A stretch of 64,000 bases of DNA, from NCBI GenBank assembly GCA_019096065.1, contig JAGUCH010000009.1, positions 4,846,001 through 4,910,000 on the forward strand. The letters run 5' to 3'. The notes below the pieces were generated by a model. It saw only the letters and a program-made list of their open reading frames with translations, was not told the origin of the DNA and ran no database searches. The position numbers and the translations under genes were made by a program. Positions 1 through 12,300 of the stretch are shown here, piece by piece. Origin of the DNA: Paracyclopina nana. Its lineage: Eukaryota; Arthropoda; Copepoda; Cyclopoida; Cyclopettidae. Each line of letters begins with the position of its first letter. Positions within the stretch are counted from its first letter, which is position 1.

Positions 1-345
1 GTTAAGCAAGGCTCTTTGGAGGATAACTTCTCATCAACTGCTGAGCCGAACTTGGTGGGATTCATCAGTAGGCCCTCGTATTAGTTCATGCCAAAATTCA
101 AAAGCCGATTGGCGGAGGTCATTTTTTCCCGCGATAAATGTTAGGCAAAGCTGCCTTGCTTCACATTATTAACGACCTCCAGTGGGGGGCCTCGGATCTC
201 AATCAAGTTTGGCACGCAGCCGTAGGTAGTCTCACTGTAGAATCCTACCAAGTTTGGTTTCAATCCGCTCAACAGTTGCTGAGGCATTAGCTTCCAAAGA
301 GCCTTGCTTAACTACAAAGAGCTTTGTTATACTAGTATGAGAACG
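1..345. mobile_element. Family A inverted-repeat element, copy 1 (cut by window edge)
   Basis: The right end keeps the family A terminus (TATGAGAACG) and the AAGAGCCTTGCTTAA subterminal repeat; the left part begins with the matching GTTAAGCAAGGCTCTTTGGAGG. It lies in the papilin intron after exon 388-662. Confidence 0.8.
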
Positions 346-3300
346 TACTTTTATAGCCCGCACATAGTTGATCAAGAAAAAAGTTACCTCGAGCAGCCAC
401 CGTATTCGGTATCGAAGAACCACTTGGCGGTGTAGTTCTTCTCCTCGCCTCTGTCCTTTTGAAGGCCGCATACGTCAGGTGGTGGAATGGGCACGTCTGA
501 GTCGCAGCCGAGGAAGTTTTCGTCCTCAGCATTCGTGACGCCATCGGGGCAGCAGCCGTGCTTCGAGGCCGCACACCCGCAGCCGAGGCCGTTGATGCCT
601 CCGGCAGGCGTGCTGCGATCGGGGCAGCAGCCGAATTCCGTGTCCTTGCAACTGCAACCCTCCTGCAATGGCGCAGATTAATCATTAAATTGGGTGACGA
701 AGAACGAGCATATATTTTAGATGCCTGCCTCGTGACCAATTAGCTTGTAATTGGGCACAACTCATGCAGGAGGGGAGTCAAATGACTTAAGTTAATTAGG
801 GCGTTCTCATATTGCATTTTAGTTTAACCAAAACTGATACTGGTTAGACCAAATTGACTTTTGTCCGGACAAAAGTCAGCATTCTTGTAGTGTTTAGTTT
901 AACCAGTATCAGCGTGGTTTAACTAAAATCAGTTTTGGTTAGACCAAACTGCGATATGAGAACGCCCTAATAACTACCGAGAATTCGGAATTGAGGAGCT
1001 ATTGATGAAGATAAGATTTTATGACTTGCAGCATGAAAATGAGAGGTGCGATAAAGATGTCTCAATGATTTTATATAAAAACCCTGTAAACTTGCAACGC
1101 AATGCAAGACATCAGGCGACTTTTGTCACCATTATCTGCTAAATAGTGTGCTAAATAGTGCGTCGCCAACGTCCGCTGTTTGGTGCGGCGGGGTGATGGG
1201 GTGACCCGTGCGTCGACGCAGTCCTCCATTCAGACGATGAACTGACGCGTTGCGGCTGACCGGTGCGCCGCCGCCGCCGAAGCCGAGGTGCTACGATTAG
1301 TAAGTTGCCCGTGCTTTACGCGTTACGAACTCTTTAATCCTCTGTTCATCTACACACTCCTTAAGGACTCGGAACGCGAAATTCCTTTGCGCAATTAGGA
1401 GTTCTCAATACATAAACTAGCTGCGTCAGTACATAAACTAGCTGCGTAGAGTTGTCATTATGCATGGTTTCGTCATTATGCATTCCTTAAGGAACTGTAG
1501 ATGAACAGAATATTTGACTTGCGGCCAAGGGTACTAGTGACGGTCTCAGGACTTTTGCCCTTGGCCGTTTGCCCTTGGTCTATTTGCCCTTGGCCGTTTG
1601 CCCGTAGAGACTTTTGCCCATGAGACTTTTGCCCCTGGGAACTTCTGCCTGTAGGATATTTGCCCTTGAGACATTTGCCCTTGGGGACGTTTGCCCTTGG
1701 GGACTTTTGCCCTTGGGGACTTTTGCCCTTGGGGACTTTTGCCCTTGTGGACTTTTGCCCCTGGGGACTTTTGCCCTTGGGGACTTTTGCCCTGGCCTTG
1801 GAGACTTTTGCCCTAGGATATTTGCCCTTGAGACATTTGCCCTTGGGGACGTTTGCCTTTGGGGACTTTTGCCCTTGGGGACTTTTGCCCTTGGGGACTT
1901 TTGCCCTTGGGGACTTTTGCCCCTGGGGACTTTTGCCCTAGGGGACATTTGCCCTTGGGGACTTTAGCCCTTGAGACTTCTGCCCTTGAGAACTTTTGCC
2001 CTCCTAAACTTTTGCCCTTTGTGACATTGGCCTTTTGGGACTTTTGGCTCTGGGTCTTTTGGTTTTGGTTTTGGTTGTGCCTATGAGGACTTTCTATTGG
2101 TTGCTTTTACTATGTCCAGTAGATCAATTGGCCTTGTACACGCACACGGACAAAATTCAGATTTAATTTTCATTATTCTCTAATTGTAGGTTAAAAGCAA
2201 ACTATCAGAACTTCAAAAAAAGTCCGAAAAGGGCAAAGGTCCCCAAGGGCAAATGTCCCCGAGGGCAAAAGTCCCCAAGGGCAAAAGTCCCCAAGGGCAA
2301 AAGTCCCTAGGGGCAAAAGTCCCTAAGGGCAAAAGTCCTCGGGGCAAAAGTCCCCAAGGGCAAAAGTCTCAAGGGCAATTGTCCTCAAGGGCAAAAGTCC
2401 TAAGGGCAAAAGTATCTAAGGGCAAAAGTCCTAAGGGCAAAAGTATCTAAGGGCAAAAGTGTCCATGGGCAAAAGTTTCAAGGGCAAAAGTCTCCATGGG
2501 CAAAAGTTCAATGGGCAAAAGTACCAAGGGCAAACGGCCAAGGGCAAACGGCCAAGGGCAAAAGGGACGCAGCCACTAGTGACATATCACTTTTCCCGAG
2601 TTAAGGGATTTTACAAATGTTCTTTTCTAACGATTTGTTGTATTTTTCAGCTTTCTAGATGCTCTAATTTTTAAAGGCATTAATGAGCACAGCTCCGCTG
2701 CCTTGAACTCTGATGTCCTGTTCATTTACGCCCCAAACTCCTTAGAAAAATTTGCACGAAAAACATCGCAAGGAAAGGAGAAAAATTGTCTTATGACAAG
2801 CGCCAGCTGATACTAAAAAAATCGGATCAACTTTAAGCCAACTGTAAAGTAAACAAATCTAATTTGGGCAACTAAGCACTCCGCATTTTAGCCATTTTGA
2901 GCAAAATCACTAGTTAAATTTCATCTCTTATCAAAGAAACGTTAAGAAAGCTAGTTTGCTTTCATAAAAAGCTGCAAACCATGAGACAAAATAGCAAGAA
3001 TTGCCATTAAAAACACTACTCGGCCCCAAGCTGAACTCGTAGAGTAGCAGTCAGCAACAGATTCACTTTTCCTTATGACAATTTTTTTCATACCTTAAGG
3101 CATTCTTAATACATGAATAGGGCATAAGCCCGGTTCCAACAAGGAATATCAGCATAGTCAGAAGACGTAACTTAACTTTTTAGCATAAGCCCGGTTCCAA
3201 AAAGGAAAATCAGCATAGTCAGGAGACGTGACTTGACTTTTTAGCATAGTCAGGTCACAGCTAGCTCGCGCGCTCAGCTCAACCTGACTTAACTGGTTTA

Positions 3301-6300
3301 CCGTACTGTTGGAACCGGGCTCTAGACTGCACTGGCTTATGGTATGACCATTAGCTCAAAACGCAGCTTTATTGCTACCTATCTGCCCGACATCCAAGTC
3401 TACCTTAATCGAAAAAAACAGACGTTTGCTCAAACTTTCTTATAAAGAGAGCGTCCATCGAATGGGAAGACTCAATCACCTCCAGGGATTCTCAAAACAA
3501 GTTTTTGTTTGGTGCCAACTCCCCAAACCAAATTAACATACCATGTAACCGCAAATCAGCCCAACCTTGACACAAATAAGCATTGAAAAATCCGTATTGC
3601 TTTCTTTTCCCTCAAGGCATGTTACAGGGGAATGAACCAATCTGGCACAAAATATGAAATCTTTGGGAAAAAATGCCATTATCGGGTTGGTACGTACAAT
3701 AATTACTCGATTCTTAGTCTCGATCGATGAAAGCCTTCGAGAGGAGAGAGCAGTGATCCTATTACACGCGCTTAAGGCATCTCATATAGCGTGACACGCA
3801 CAAAATATCATTGGTGATCGTACGTGGGCAGCATCTATTTTATAAATGGAAGCTGCATTAATTATGCAGGTATATATCCACTTTCGTAGGTAGACGCATA
3901 ATATACTAGATATTTGGTTGTCGATTAATTGTTCTTACCTGTCCTGGTCCTCGAGCGATGGCCTTGCCGTCGGCGCAGCAGCCGTACTCGTGGGTGTGGC
4001 AGGGGCAGCCCGCGTAGCCCGGGCCCTGGGCGTAGGCCACTTTATCCGGGCAGCAGCCGAACTCTGAGGAGAAGCATCCGCAGCCACCGAAGCCGGGCCC
4101 CGAGGCCTTGCTCTCGTCGTCGGGGCAGCAGCCGAACTCGGAGTCCTCGCACGAGCAGCCCTCGAGGTTGAGGCCGTCGGCCGGCCGCGTATTGTCGGGG
4201 CAGCAGCCGAAGCGGGTGGTGAGGCAGCAGCCCTGCTTTTCCGGCCCGTGGGCGGGGTGGACGAGGTCGTCGCAGCAGCCCCAAAGGGAGTCCTTGCATG
4301 GCGTAGCCCTCTCGCAGCCCTTGAAATTCGGGCCCCGGGCGCGCGTGCTGCCATCGGGGCAACACCCATGCTCCTGCGCATAAACAGCGTAGTACAGAAT
4401 GCGGCTCGGAAAATGCACGCAGCGGGCTGCGCTGAAGAAGTGAATAAATGGGCCGGATCGGCTGAAAGCCCTGTCGCTGAGACAACTGTCCAGAGATGGC
4501 GGCACCTTTAGCACATATTGCACTAAACGGCCCATGGCAGTCAGTTCCGTGCAGCCTTCGCGGAAAAATACGCGCTAAAATTTCGCGCAAGACGGCAGGG
4601 CTCATAGTTGCAATTTCGGCGCCGCACTCTGTATGTTTTAGAAAGCAAGCGATTTTGCGTTACCGTGGTGGCGCAGTCCACAAAAGCGGCCACGCCGTCA
4701 ATTGGGCAGCCCTCGAAATTGGGGCCTCGGGCCGCGTTCTCCAGATCGATGCAGCAGCCGAATTCCGTTTTGTCGCAAGAGTCGCACATCCAAACCTGCA
4801 TGCATATAAAGCAAAGGAAATTATCATGCTTTTTGATGCAATGGATTGCGTACTTCTTCGGGACATTCGAAGCACCCCTGTTTCTTCGGGCCTTGCGCGA
4901 ATGTCTTCTGGTCGGGGCAGCAGCCGAAGGGGCCCGACTCGCACATTTTGTTCTCCTCGCAGCCCTCGCCGTTGGGCCCGCCGGCCGCCGTCTCCCCGTC
5001 GGAGCAGCAGCCGAACCTGCGCACGAGGACTCAATTATATTGTGTTATATGGCCGAGCAAAGTGAATGTAGTACAAGGACTCGGCGCATTTGGATGGCGG
5101 GCAGCCGGCGAATCTGGACCCGTTGGCCACGGTGGCTCCGTCCAGGCAGCACCCGAATCGGGTGTCCGCGCAGGTCAAGAACTGCGGGCATCCCTCCTGA
5201 AAGGGGCCGGACGCGGCGTGATGGCCATCCTGGCAGCAGCCGAACGTGGTGTTGGCGCAGGGCTCCGGCGGCACCGGCTTGCACCTCTTGTCCCCGAAGA
5301 GCACCTGGAGCTCCTCCTTGGTGAGGGCTGCACCAACATCAATGCATCAAATTCAACTCATACGCTATAGCCCGTTATCATATTAGTTAAGCAAAGTTCT
5401 GTGAAGTTAAGCAAGGCTCTTTGGAAGCGAATAGCTCAGCAGTTGATGAGTCGAGTGGAACCAAACTTGGTAGGATTCTATAGTTGAACTATTTACAGCT
5501 GTCTACCAAATTTGGTGGACATTCGAGGTCACCAAATAGAGGCGCGGCTTTAAAAATGCGAAGCTATAGCTGCTTTGCTTCGCTTTTAGAATTGGCCTAT
5601 ACTAATCTGCCTTCAATCCGAATGAATTTAGGCATGAGCAATTATTCGGGTCTACCGACAAATGCTGCCAAGTTTGGTGCCAATCGGTTCTGTAGTTGTT
5701 GAGGTTTATGCCTTCAAAGAGCCTTAATTGCTGAACATTATTGGAGCCTTGCTAGGTGACCATGAGAACGGGCTTGTAGCAGGAAAAAAAAGGCACCTTT
5801 CTCGCCTGAGCCTTCGCCCGAGCCTGAGGATTCGTCCTCCGATGCCTCGTCCTCCGTTTGACCTTCGCCGGAGGCCTCCTCGCCAAAAATCCAAAAGTCG
5901 TCGTAGTACGCCTCGCATTTGCCTGCAGTGAAAAAAAGCTCGCATATGTATGGGCACGAATTGGAGGCTCTGCCACCTTCTCCCTCGTCCTCTCCGCTGG
6001 CCTCCTCGCAATCTTGGACGTTGCAGTCCCCATCGGCGGCTGGCATCTGGTCGGCCTGGCAATTCTCCGGGGCCACCACGAGGCCTTCGCTAATGCAGAG
6101 AACCTAATAAAAGGACGAGAAGTAAGTGGGCAGTGATTGACGGTAAGCATTTAAGCCTCTTTGGACTTTGAGGACGCCCCCGAGGGATTCAACAATTACG
6201 GATCGACATTTCGAGAAAGAAATTGACCTTTCGCGTCTGCGTCCCTCCGCCGCACGGATTGCTGCACTCGCTCCAGGGCGTGGCGAACCAGGAGCCGGTG

Positions 6301-9300
6301 CAGTCGTCCGCCCCGAAGCACCTCTGGCTCGTGGGGTACCTATATGTATATATATGTGCATGCTTATTCAAATACCGGAAAGCATATTATGTCGTACTTT
6401 AGCTCGGCGTTGCAGCGAGATTCGTCCTCTTCAATGGCGATGGATCCATTGTTATTGGCGCTCTCGCTGCTGCAGAAGACTCGCCGACTTTGGACGCCCT
6501 CGATGCTCTTGCATTTGGAAGAGCACTCGCTCCATTCCGAGGCCATCCAAGCAAACTCGCAATCTTCCGGCAGCTCCTGCAACTTTGAACCGTGCATTTA
6601 TAGCCCGTTCTCTTGCTCATCTATAAAGGCACTGGTAATGTTAAGCAAGGCTCTTTGGAGGCTCTTGCCTCTACAACTACTCGATTGGCACTAAAGTAGG
6701 CAGCATTCGTCAGAAGACCCTCGTATTAATTGTTCATGGCAAAAATCATCCGCATTGAATTAAAGCTGATCAGTGAAACCATGAATGCCAACCTTGCTCT
6801 ACATTTTAACTTATAGGGTCTCTAACCAAATTTGGTTCATAGCCGTAGTTAGTCCCACCAAGGAATCCTTCGAAGTTTGGCTCTAATGGGCTCAGCAACT
6901 GCTGAACTATTCACTTCCCCATAGCCTTGCTTAACTTCAAAGATCTCCGCTCAATTAATCTGAGAACGGGCTAAAAAAAAAGTATAGCAGCAGAAAATCT
7001 TGATGCAAATAGCCCGGTTCCAACACGGGATATCAGCATAGTATAGTACGGTAAACCAGTTAAGTCAGGTTGAGCTGAGCGCGCGAGCTAGCTGTGACCT
7101 GACTATGCTAAAAAGTCAAGAGCCTTGCTTAACTTCTAAGAGCTTCGCCAAACTCATATGAGAACGGGCTTGATTTCCTTAATGTCGAACGCCCACCTGT
7201 TGCTCTCCAGGCTGGCAATCTCGCGTGAGTGCCGGCTTCCTGTTGGCGTCGCAGAGGCTGTCATCGGTGGCCACGTTTCCCTCGGGATCTGCGCAGACGG
7301 CGTGCCGCGACTCGAGTGCTAGGCCTATCAATCAATTGTATCGTACTTATCGACGCTTAAAAACAAAACAGCTAGTGCCCAACCAGAACAAAACCTCAGT
7401 GAAACATATACGTTTTATCAAGATAGAGTTTAAATTATATTATGTAACATTAACTGCCTTGACGCCCAGGTAATATCAAAAACACCATTTTTTTTTTTGA
7501 TTTTTTTACATAGGTGGTACAGAAGTTAATGTTACATAACGACATAAACTCAACCTGGGTAAAACAGGGTAGAGCTAACAAGTAACAATAGCTTTCAGAA
7601 AACTTGGGAAAATGTCTGGTTGGGATATGGCCAAGTATATACTTGCGCAGGCAGAGCTCTGGATGCAGCCTGACCACTCGGTGGCGATCCAATCGTGGGT
7701 CGTGCACGGGGTGGTCGCCTCGCAAGGCTCTTCCTCGCTCGGCTTCTCCAATGATTGGCATGACTCCTCGGGGAGGCTGGCGAGGGTCCCGTTGTCCACG
7801 TAGCACGTCACCGCGCGCTTTCTCACGCCCTGGCCGCACAGTGCCGAGCAGCCTCCCCAGGGACCCGCGTGAAACTGCGAAAACAAAAACATGATATATG
7901 GGTACTTTCCCCATGATGGATGAGCGTCTATACCTTTGGCTCCTGATCGGAGGCTGCAGCCGCGTCGTCTTCGCTGCAAGCTTTTTGAGGCCTCGGCTTT
8001 TCCGCCTGGTTGCACAGATGATCCTCGACGATGGTGGCCAGGCCCGAGCCCACGATTTGCTCGCAGAACACGTTGCGCAGCATCATGGCGGGGCACTCGC
8101 CACCGACCTCGGCGGCCTCCGCGCCACCTCCAGACCCGTCAAAGTCGGCCTCATCGGCGCTAATTGAGGCCGAACAATTCGACCACTCTCCCGTCCTCCA
8201 GGCGGGCTATAATTCATGAGATTAGCTCGTTCTCATATGATTTTAGCAAAGCTCTTTGAGGGTAAGCAAGGCCCTTTGGAAGCTTATACCTCAGCAACTG
8301 CTGTGCCGATTGGAACCAAACTTTGCAGGATTCTTCAGTGAGACTATCTACGAATGTGTGCCAAATTTTGTTGAGATAGGCCCCCACCTAGCACCTTGAG
8401 GTCATAAAAATGAGAAGCAAGCTGGCAGCTTTGCTTAACATTTATATCGGATAAAATGGCCTCTGCTAATCGGCCTTCAATCATGATGAATTTTGGCATG
8501 TACAATAATTAGGGCCTACTGACAAATCCTGCCAAGTTTGGTGCCCATCGGCTCAGTAGTTGTTGAGATAAAGAGCCTCCAAAGAGCCTTGCTTATCATT
8601 ACAGGAGCCTGGCAAGAAAAATATGAGAACGGGCTATATAGGACATACTTTCTAACGACCGCGCATATTGTCATTTATGTCGCTAATTTCCTGGCACTTA
8701 AATTTTGCAAATGGAGAAAAGGCCTAGCACATTTAGGGTATATCGCAATTTTCTCGCATGATAAAAAGTCATGAAGCTAGCATCATTTGAATTCCGCACG
8801 CGCTGATGACAGCCATCTTTAAAATTCTATGGCCAAAATGAAAAAGCAGTACTTTTCTCATTTCTTGGTTTTCTTGGTAATTTGCCGGAGTGAATCGAAA
8901 GAGTCGCTTTGTGGGCTTCTCAAAAGCAATTTTGTGTCTAGCTCGAGACTTTCTGACGAACTCAATAAAGTAGTTTTTCGAGGAGGAGAAACTTTAAGCT
9001 TGGCATGACAGTGAAATATATGTTATGCTTGTGTTGACGATCCACACACATTCATCAAGCTGCAACTGAGGGATCGCAAACTTATAACGTAACACATTAA
9101 ATTTCACATTATTGAACTGGCCAACTTGATGACGATGATGTGCTTTCTCTCAAATTACCATATGCATCTTCCAATCATACAGGTTTCAGAGGGAAGACGA
9201 TTTTTTCTTCTCATAATTGGGTTGGAAATTACAAAAGAGAGCAGAACTGCCAAGTACCAAATTACTGCCATTTAAATAGGCTTAGAGGCTTACATGGCCT

Positions 9301-12300
9301 CTTCTGCTCATTAAAAGCTGCCTCTGTCACATCCGTCTATACGGCAATTTTCCACTTTCGTTTCTTTTCCTAGCTAAAGTATACCTGGCAAGGTTGAGCA
9401 GTGCAAGCCTCCGTTTCCGCCGGCTTTTCCGAGCCGTCGCACAAGTTGTCGGCCACGGCCTCCATGTTGAGGGCGCAAAATACTGACCTCGTCTTGTGTC
9501 CTTCGCCGCATTTGGCCTCGCAGTCGCTCCAAGGCCCGGAAGTCCACGCATATCCTTCTCCCTCTTTAGGGGTTTCCTGAAGAGCCCCCGAAGGCATGCT
9601 GTACTCAAATTCCACACCAGGATTCTCCTCCTGGTAGAGCATCTACACACAAAAAAACCTCAAGATTTCTTAGTACTGCTATAACTTTTTTAGCCCGTTC
9701 TCAAATCAATTGAGCAAAGCTCTTTGAAGTTAAGCAAGACTCTTGGGAAGCAAATAGCTCAGCAGCTGCTGAGTCGATTGGAGCCTAACTTGGTAGGATT
9801 CATCAGTGAGACTAACTATGGCTTCGTATCAAATTTGGTTTATACCCCAGGTCACCAACTAGAGGCTGTTTGAAATGTGAAGCTGAGCATTTATAACAGC
9901 GGGGAAAATGGCCTCCGCTCATCGGCCTTCAATCCGGATGAATTTTGGCGTGAACAATAATTGGGGTCTACTGACGAATCCTACCAAGTTTGGTGCCAAT
10001 TGGCTCTGTAGTTGTTGTGGTATGTGCCTCCCAAGAGCCTTGCTGCACATTATGGGAGCCTTGCTAGCTGAAACTGAGAACGAGCTTTTGGAAAACGGAA
10101 CATACGACGAGGTATAGCGGCTCTCGTGTTGGCCCGAGCATCCTGATTTGTTCCGGAGCAAACATTGTCAACAGTCGACCCTTTTTCCCACTGGAGCCTT
10201 TGGCCTTGCGCTCGTAGTGAGCTATCGTGCCGGCGACCTCGTAGTCATTGGGAAAATCAATCCTCCAATTGCCATTGATGAAGTAAGTTCCCTCCGTGTT
10301 CCGCAGCCCCAGATAATTATTCGAGGCTTTCATCTGAAACCGAAAGCTCGAATGAATTCATGCCTAGCCACTTTTTCATTGCTCTTTTTTTTCTTCTCGC
10401 AGCAGCCAAAATTACGCCTTTTAAGTCGAGAAGAAAGAGGCTTTCAAAATGAAGACAAGGAATGGAAAAATACTTGCGCAACTTTGACATTTCTGAAAGG
10501 TCATCTGCCTTCCTTAAAACTAAAAATAAAATGGCAGATTGGATTTCTGGCATATAAATAGGCCGTTCTCATATTGCCGGAAAAAGCTAAGCTAAGGTGA
10601 AATTAGCTAAGCTAAGGTAAAAATAGCTAAGCAAACGCTCAACATTTCAAGCAAAGTAGCTGCTTTTTGTGAATGTTGAGCGAAATAACCGGTTTTCGTT
10701 GCATAATTTTTACCTTAGCTTAGTTAATTTTACCTTAGCTTAGCTTTTTCCGGCAATATGAGAACGGCCTAATGCCACAGTTTTCTTATTTTCCATAATT
10801 GCTTCTCGGAACGATTTCCTAGCCGAAATTTTCCATTATGGGCATCCGTTAAATTCGGAGGCTCGTTAATCTAGCGCTTGAGGACTTGTTAAATTAAGCC
10901 ATAAATAGTGACGTATTGCGCGCTCGCGGTGTCGCAATATATTCTGGCAGAAAAAGCGCGAGACACCGTGGCTGTCACCTCAATTTTTGGAAAGCAAAAA
11001 CGAGCTGTCACAACTGTCATGCAGCACATTTTTATAATGCAAATACCGTGGCAGAAAAGACAAGGTAAACTGCTGGTATAATACCATGATGAAACCAGAT
11101 CATAAAACGAGTCGCGTAATTGGCTGCTTTGTTCCCCGGTATAATTGGATGTCTCCTTAATTGGAGGCTCTATTCATTGGATGCAACTAAAGGTTACCTC
11201 GGAGATCCTGACATTGGTGGCGCCAGCGGGGATGAGGAGCAGGTCGTTGTAGCCCATAACGAGGTCCTCCAAAATAAGGCAAAATTAGATGAATCAAGCT
11301 CGATTTTAAGGGCATCATAAGCCCGTTCTCATATTTTTCTTGCTAGGCTCCTATAATATTAAGCAAGGCTCTTTGGAGGCGCATATCTCACCAACTACTG
11401 AGCCAAACTTGGTGGGATTCATCAGTAGACCCTAGTTATAGTTCATGCCAAAATTCATCCAAATTGATGGCTGATAAGCGGAGGCCATTTTTCCCCGCTA
11501 TATATGTTAAGCAAAGCTGCTGCCTTGCTTCACTTTTTAAACGGCCTCCAGTTGGGGGCCTCGGATCTCAATCAAATTTGGCATGTGGCCGTAGATAGTC
11601 TCACTGAAGAATGCTACCTAGTTTGGTTTTAATCCACTCAACAATTGCTGAGGCATTTGCTTCCAAAGAGCTTTGCTTAACTTCAAAGAGCTTTGCTAAA
11701 CTAATATGAGAACGGGCTATAATTATACTTGGTTGAGGAGCTCTCCGGCCACCGTGTTGCAGTTGGCCCCGTTGCCCCCGCAGACGCGGCAGTTGTCCTC
11801 CCGCACGTCGGAGCCGAGCATGCCGTCGCAGCCCACGGCCACGCACTCGCCCTCCACGCACACCCGCCTGAGGCCGTCGTTGAGGTCGCACGGCGTGCCG
11901 TCGATCACCGTCTTGGCGTGGCGGTAGTAGAAGCGCTCCCCGCGGGGCATGCAGTTCAGCTCGCACTTGCGCGGCGCCTTCAAGTACGGCACCCACTCGT
12001 ACAGCTTCCGCTCGAACGGCACCCCGTTGAACTTGGAGCACTGCTCCAGCCGCACGTCCCCCACGCCCCCCGCGGGGCACGCCCCCGTGTTGCAGCTCGA
12101 GTAGCGCTTCGTCGGGCCCGTGCAGTCGGCGCCCGAGCACGACCGGGTCTCCACTGACACTCCCCCGCCGCAAGACCTGCGCATAAATTGGATTAATGCC
12201 CCGTTCATGTACGAAAAAGTGTAGGAAAATGCACGACAAATCCCCGAAGGAAATTTTAATGGAGAAATTTTGAACTACTATATATATATATAGCAAAAAT

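Noticed and set aside
1580..2674. Several open frames over the minisatellite arms, giving Lys/Pro/Ser/Gln-rich or Gly/Leu/Phe/Cys-rich repeats
   Set aside because: They are open on both strands and in several frames only because the 17-bp unit lacks stops. No splice sites or start context support coding.
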